NCBI GenBank assembly: GCA_035299065.1
Contig: DATGXI010000141.1
Span: 1 to 16,440 of the forward strand
DNA: 16,440 nucleotides
Reading direction: 5' to 3'
DNA from: DASPJQ01 sp035299065
Lineage (GTDB): Bacteria > Bacteroidota > Bacteroidia > Flavobacteriales_D > UBA2798
Part shown: piece by piece, positions 13,529 through 16,440 of the stretch
Numbering within the stretch: position 1 is the stretch's first letter
How the letters are laid out: each line of letters begins with the position of its first letter
Translations under genes and position numbers: made by a program
The notes under the pieces: generated by a model
The model's input: the letters and a program-made list of their open reading frames with translations, nothing else
What the model was told of the DNA's origin: nothing
The model's database searches: none

Positions 13529-13554
13529 TTTTAGTGGCCCCGTCAGGAATCGAA
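13285..13554 (-). repeat. Direct repeat unit, copy 2 (GIY-YIG gene plus tRNA 3' end)
   Basis: Partner of 12872-13141. In this copy the homology runs into the intact tRNA-Arg gene and continues beyond the end of the repeat as normal tRNA sequence, so it marks the original junction between the nuclease gene and the tRNA. Confidence 0.95.
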
Positions 13555-13606
13555 CCTGAATCAAAAGTTTCGGAAACTCTTATACTATCCGTTGTACTAC
13601 AGGGCC
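13535..13606 (-). tRNA. tRNA-Arg (anticodon CCG)
   Basis: A 72-base cloverleaf can be folded by hand. The acceptor stem is GGCCCTG with CGGGGCC (one T-G pair), and the D-stem GTAC with GTAT. The anticodon stem AGAGT pairs with ACTTT around the loop TTCCGAA, giving anticodon CCG at 13571-13573 (decodes CGG, Arg). The T-stem TCAGG pairs with CCTGA around TTCGATT. The discriminator is A, and CCA is not encoded. It starts 18 bases after the SixA-type gene stop and ends six bases before the GIY-YIG start, all on the same strand. Its 3' 29 bases recur at 13122-13141 plus 13275-13283. Confidence 0.93.
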
Positions 13607-13624
13607 AGGATATATTTTACAAAC

Positions 13625-14131
13625 TTACTCCAAATTCTCCTTATACCGTTTGGGAAAATCAAAATATACGAGGTCTCCATTTCCTTTTGACACCATTTCC
13701 CATTGGTCAAAATCAAACTTTATTTTCACCACGGCACAGGTTGGCATGTTGTCAATACCAGCATTGCACAGGTAATTGGCAAATTCAGTAATCCCGTTGT
13801 TATGCCCAAACATCATAATGGTTTTGTGCTTATTGTCCAATGAATTTACTTCTTTTAGCCAGGTCTTTACCGCTGCATGATACAAGTCCTCTCTTTTAAC
13901 AATGTTGTCCTTTTCATAGCCCAATTCCTTCGCAATTAATTTAGCTGTTGAAAAGGCTCTTTTTGCTGTACTTGACACCAACAAACCAGGTTTTTCTCCT
14001 TTTTCAGCCAGTTTTTTACCCATAAAGGGTGCATTTCGCTCTCCCCTGTCATTCAAAGGCCTGTCAAAATCAGCCTGTCCGGGGTTTACCCAGCTCGATT
14101 TTGCGTGTCGTACCAAAAACAATGTCAACAT
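13625..14131 (-). CDS. sixA: SixA-type histidine phosphatase
   Basis: 168-residue member of the histidine phosphatase (phosphoglycerate mutase-like) superfamily, SixA branch. The phosphate pocket is visible: LVRHAKSSW with Arg8 and the phospho-accepting His9, Arg58 in STAKRAFST, and His110 in FGHNNG. E. coli SixA removes phosphate from histidine phosphotransfer proteins; the substrate here is unknown and a small-molecule phosphatase is possible. It is divergent from ruvB across 69 bases and is followed closely by tRNA-Arg, with which it may be co-transcribed. A perfect -7 box lies 24-31 bases upstream of the ATG. Confidence 0.88.
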   Translation of the reverse strand: MLTLFLVRHAKSSWVNPGQADFDRPLNDRGERNAPFMGKKLAEKGEKPGLLVSSTAKRAFSTAKLIAKELGYEKDNIVKREDLYHAAVKTWLKEVNSLDNKHKTIMMFGHNNGITEFANYLCNAGIDNMPTCAVVKIKFDFDQWEMVSKGNGDLVYFDFPKRYKENLE

Positions 14132-14154
14132 AATTTCATTGTTAAAACTAAGGG

Positions 14155-14162
14155 CAAAAATA
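14155..14162 (-). promoter_or_regulatory. -7 promoter box of the SixA-type gene
   Basis: The minus strand reads TATTTTTG, a full match to TAnnTTTG, giving a leader of about 20 bases before the ATG at 14131. No -33 TTG is evident at the expected distance. Confidence 0.45.
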
Positions 14163-14187
14163 CGCTTAAACCTGCATTATTGCATAC

Positions 14188-14195
14188 TATATTTG
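14188..14195 (+). promoter_or_regulatory. -7 promoter box of ruvB
   Basis: TATATTTG matches TAnnTTTG fully. It ends five bases before the TTG chosen as the ruvB start, so the transcript would begin essentially at the start codon. Either ruvB mRNA is leaderless or the box is a coincidence and another promoter lies upstream. Confidence 0.4.
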
Positions 14196-14200
14196 AGGCG

Positions 14201-15226
14201 TTGGAAGAAAAATTTGACATACACAACAACGAAGAAAATTTTGCTGACAAGGACCTTGAAAAAGTATTAAGGCCAAAAACATTTTCTGATTTTACCGGTC
14301 AGCAAAAGGTGCTTGATAATTTAAAAGTATTTGTTGAGGCGGCTAAATTCCGAACCGAGGCGCTTGACCACGTTTTGCTTTTTGGCCCTCCGGGCCTGGG
14401 CAAAACAACACTTGCAAATATTATTGCCAATGAAATGGGGGTTGGAATTAAAATTACTTCTGGTCCTGTGTTAGATAAACCCGGTGACCTGGCAGGTTTA
14501 CTTACCAATCTTGAAAAAGGCGATATACTTTTCATTGATGAAATTCACCGCCTTTCACCGGTCATTGAAGAATACCTGTATAGTGCTATGGAAGACTATT
14601 CCATTGACATTATGATTGACAGCGGTCCCAATGCGCGTACCGTGCAACTTACTCTTAATCCTTTCACCCTGATTGGCGCTACTACACGTTCGGGATTGCT
14701 TACAGCCCCTTTACGCGCACGCTTTGGCATTAATGCACGCCTTGAATACTATGAAGCCTCAACACTCACCAGCATTGTAAACCGCAGTGCAGGCATATTG
14801 GATATTCCTATTGAAGAAAAAGCCAGTGGTGAAATTGCAGGCCGTAGCCGTGGAACACCACGCATTGCAAACGCTTTGTTGCGAAGGGTACGCGATTTTG
14901 CACAAATCAAAGGCAATGGGAGCATTGAATTGGATATTGCAAAAATTGCACTGGAAGCATTAAACGTTGACAAGCATGGTCTTGATGAAATGGACAATAA
15001 AATTCTTGCAACGCTTATTGATAAATTTAAGGGCGGACCAGTTGGTTTAACCACCATTGCAACTGCTGTGGGTGAAGAAGCTGAGACCATTGAAGAAGTG
15101 TATGAACCTTACCTGATCCAGGAGGGGTATCTTGCCCGAACTTCCCGCGGTCGCATGGCTACTGAATTGGCATATAAACACTTAAACCGGCCTTTGTTTA
15201 AAATCAATGGCAGCTTGTTTGATTAA
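14201..15226 (+). CDS. ruvB: Holliday junction branch-migration helicase RuvB
   Basis: AAA+ ATPase motor that, with RuvA, drives branch migration of Holliday junctions before RuvC cleavage. I chose the TTG at 14201, which gives MEEKFDIHNN and 341 residues, the normal family length. The frame is open to a GTG at 14105, but that start would overlap the divergent SixA-type gene and add 32 residues unlike RuvB. In the 341-residue numbering, Walker A GPPGLGKT is at 62-69, Walker B DEIH at 113-116, sensor GATTR at 159-163 and the Arg-finger segment RARF at 172-175. The C-terminal winged helix holds GYLARTSRGRMAT. ruvA and ruvC are not in the window. Confidence 0.95.
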   Translation: MEEKFDIHNNEENFADKDLEKVLRPKTFSDFTGQQKVLDNLKVFVEAAKFRTEALDHVLLFGPPGLGKTTLANIIANEMGVGIKITSGPVLDKPGDLAGLLTNLEKGDILFIDEIHRLSPVIEEYLYSAMEDYSIDIMIDSGPNARTVQLTLNPFTLIGATTRSGLLTAPLRARFGINARLEYYEASTLTSIVNRSAGILDIPIEEKASGEIAGRSRGTPRIANALLRRVRDFAQIKGNGSIELDIAKIALEALNVDKHGLDEMDNKILATLIDKFKGGPVGLTTIATAVGEEAETIEEVYEPYLIQEGYLARTSRGRMATELAYKHLNRPLFKINGSLFD

Positions 15227-15299
15227 GGTGTAAAAAAAAATCTTGCCGCTGAACTTTTATTCCTGCCTGGTGTAGTAGTAGTTAATCAGATTAACAAAC

Positions 15300-15482
15300 A
15301 TGTTTAAGAACTTTAACCTCCTGCGCCTTGCCACATTTTTTAGCCTTTCCATGGTGTACATATTGCTGCGCGGTCCACTTTTATTGTGGTTTGATTTTAT
15401 AGCCTTATTGGTACTGTTTAACGGTATCATGTTTTTACTGCCTGAATCAATTAAAAACAAATACACCAATAACAAGGAATAA
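15300..15482 (+). CDS. Small membrane protein, uncharacterised
   Basis: A 60-residue frame from an ATG at 15300. It has a basic start (MFKNFNLLRL), two hydrophobic helices at about 10-29 and 30-48, and a polar, Lys-rich tail. Charge placement fits both termini on the cytoplasmic side. It fills most of the gap between ruvB and queG on the same strand. I recognise no family. A 99-residue frame on the opposite strand covers the same bases but looks less protein-like. Confidence 0.45.
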   Translation: MFKNFNLLRLATFFSLSMVYILLRGPLLLWFDFIALLVLFNGIMFLLPESIKNKYTNNKE

Positions 15483-15589
15483 ATAGTCAACCAAAGTTTT
15501 CTGATTACACGTTGTCCCTTCCTTGCTTCTTCTCCCGCACAACGGAAACCGTACACTGTTTCATCGCTTAAATCAATAGGTCTTTTTCC

Positions 15590-15597
15590 TATCTTTA
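15590..15597 (+). promoter_or_regulatory. Candidate -7 box of queG
   Basis: TATCTTTA differs from TAnnTTTG in the last base. It ends four bases before the GTG start at 15602, so the transcript would be leaderless. ATAGG/CCTAT (5 pairs, loop 7) lies across its left side. Confidence 0.3.
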
Positions 15598-15601
15598 GAA
15601 G

Positions 15602-16440
15602 GTGCTAAACAAGTCATCCATAACATCCCTTATCAAATCAAAATCGTTACAGCATGGATTTTCGTATTGCGGAATTTCGAAGGCTGGTTTTTTGGAAGAG
15701 GAGGCGCCACGACTTGAAAAGTGGCTAAAACAAAACATGCATGGTAAAATGCAGTACATGGAAAATTACTTTGACAAACGACTTGACCCCACGTTACTTG
15801 TTCCTGGCGCAAAATCGGTAATTTCACTTTTACTAAATTATTATACCGAACAAAAACAAACCGATAAGTCTGCCCCAAAAATTTCGACTTATGCATATGG
15901 GCAGGATTATCACACCGTTATTAAAAACAAACTGCATGCTTTAATAGAGGAATTAATTCCCAAAACCGGTGATTTTACATTCCGTGTTTTTGTTGACAGT
16001 GCTCCTGTTATGGATAAAGCCTGGGCAAAAAAAGGCGGATTGGGTTGGGTAGGAAAAAATTCAAACCTCATCAACAAAGATTCAGGTTCTTTTTTTTTCA
16101 TTGCCGAAATCATTTGTGATCTTGACCTTGATTATGACACACAAATAAAAGATTATTGCGGAACCTGTACAGCTTGCATTGATGCTTGCCCAACCAATGC
16201 CATTGTTGAACCTTACGTAGTTGATGGAAGCAAATGCATTTCCTATTTCACCATTGAGTTAAAAGATGAAATTATTCCCACTGAGGTAAAAGGAAAATTT
16301 GAAAACTGGATGTTTGGTTGCGATATATGCCAGGATGTTTGCCCGTGGAACCGTTTTTCAAAACAACACACCGAAAAAAGTTTTTTGCCAAATGAAAAGC
16401 TGCTGGGTATGAAACACAATGAATGGAAGGAATTGACAGA
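15602..16440 (+). CDS. queG: Epoxyqueuosine reductase QueG, C-terminus off the right edge
   Basis: Cobalamin- and iron-sulfur-dependent enzyme that reduces epoxyqueuosine to queuosine in the wobble position of certain tRNAs. 279 residues are visible of an expected 310 or so. The start is GTG at 15602; an in-frame TAG ends four bases upstream, and the next in-frame ATG (residue 46) is well inside the conserved region. The acidic active-site segment is FVDSAPVMDK at 130-139. Eight Cys residues for two [4Fe-4S] clusters are present: 186, 189, 192 and 196 (CGTCTACIDACP), then 212, 240, 243 and 247 (FGCDICQDVCPWN). The N-terminal FSYCGISKAGFLEEEAPRLE matches Bacteroidota QueG. Confidence 0.93.
   Translation, partial: MLNKSSITSLIKSKSLQHGFSYCGISKAGFLEEEAPRLEKWLKQNMHGKMQYMENYFDKRLDPTLLVPGAKSVISLLLNYYTEQKQTDKSAPKISTYAYGQDYHTVIKNKLHALIEELIPKTGDFTFRVFVDSAPVMDKAWAKKGGLGWVGKNSNLINKDSGSFFFIAEIICDLDLDYDTQIKDYCGTCTACIDACPTNAIVEPYVVDGSKCISYFTIELKDEIIPTEVKGKFENWMFGCDICQDVCPWNRFSKQHTEKSFLPNEKLLGMKHNEWKELT

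Noticed and set aside
14105..14200. Upstream GTG start for ruvB
   Set aside because: It would overlap the divergent SixA-type gene and add 32 residues unlike any RuvB N-terminus; TTG at 14201 gives the usual length.
15257..15556. 99-codon minus-strand frame between ruvB and queG
   Set aside because: It would run antisense between two plus-strand genes, has an improbable start, and overlaps a more protein-like 60-residue membrane frame on the plus strand.

Overview
The window looks like chromosome of a member of the Bacteroidota (Bacteroidetes). It is AT-rich. It carries the phylum-typical exbB-exbD-exbD-tonB arrangement, close relatives of the small membrane families DUF6341 and DUF6427, lipoproteins with a short lipobox, several TAnnTTTG-like -7 promoter boxes, and a stand-alone PurQ. 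I cannot place it below phylum level from sequence alone.

Layout. (1) Positions 1-2759, minus strand: a TonB energy-transduction operon in the order exbB, exbD, exbD, tonB, with tonB cut by the left edge. The 287-base upstream gap holds a terminator for the preceding small gene, a -7 promoter box and a 40-base near-perfect inverted repeat that looks like an operator. (2) 3047-4239: a divergent pair, a DUF6341-like 60-residue membrane protein (minus) and a DUF6427-like polytopic protein (plus). (3) 4388-9451, plus strand: purQ with a structured leader, then three exported proteins of unknown function (one a lipoprotein with C-terminal membrane segments), then rfbB (dTDP-glucose dehydratase) and a CpsB/YwqE-type PHP phosphatase, both pointing to extracellular polysaccharide. 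(4) 9460-11846: a convergent LD-carboxypeptidase, a conserved helical hypothetical, and a glycine-rich membrane protein resembling general stress protein 17M/YflT. (5) 12256-12855: a second, orphan copy of the distal exbD with no exbB or tonB beside it. (6) 12858-13606, minus strand: tRNA-Arg(CCG) followed by two nearly identical GIY-YIG nuclease genes in tandem. (7) 13625-16440: a SixA-type histidine phosphatase, ruvB, a small membrane ORF, and queG cut by the right edge.

The most unusual locus is 12872-13606. A unit made of a GIY-YIG gene plus the last 29 bases of the tRNA-Arg gene occurs twice (270 aligned bases, 5 mismatches, no gaps). The upstream copy remains joined to the intact tRNA. 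In the other copy the tRNA tail is split inside its T-loop by a 133-base insert made of two back-to-back palindromes (57 and 76 bases) that start and end with the same motif. This resembles a small nuclease gene propagating with a tRNA 3' end, later invaded by a REP/MITE-like element. A recent tandem duplication explains the data equally well, and the sequence alone does not decide between them.
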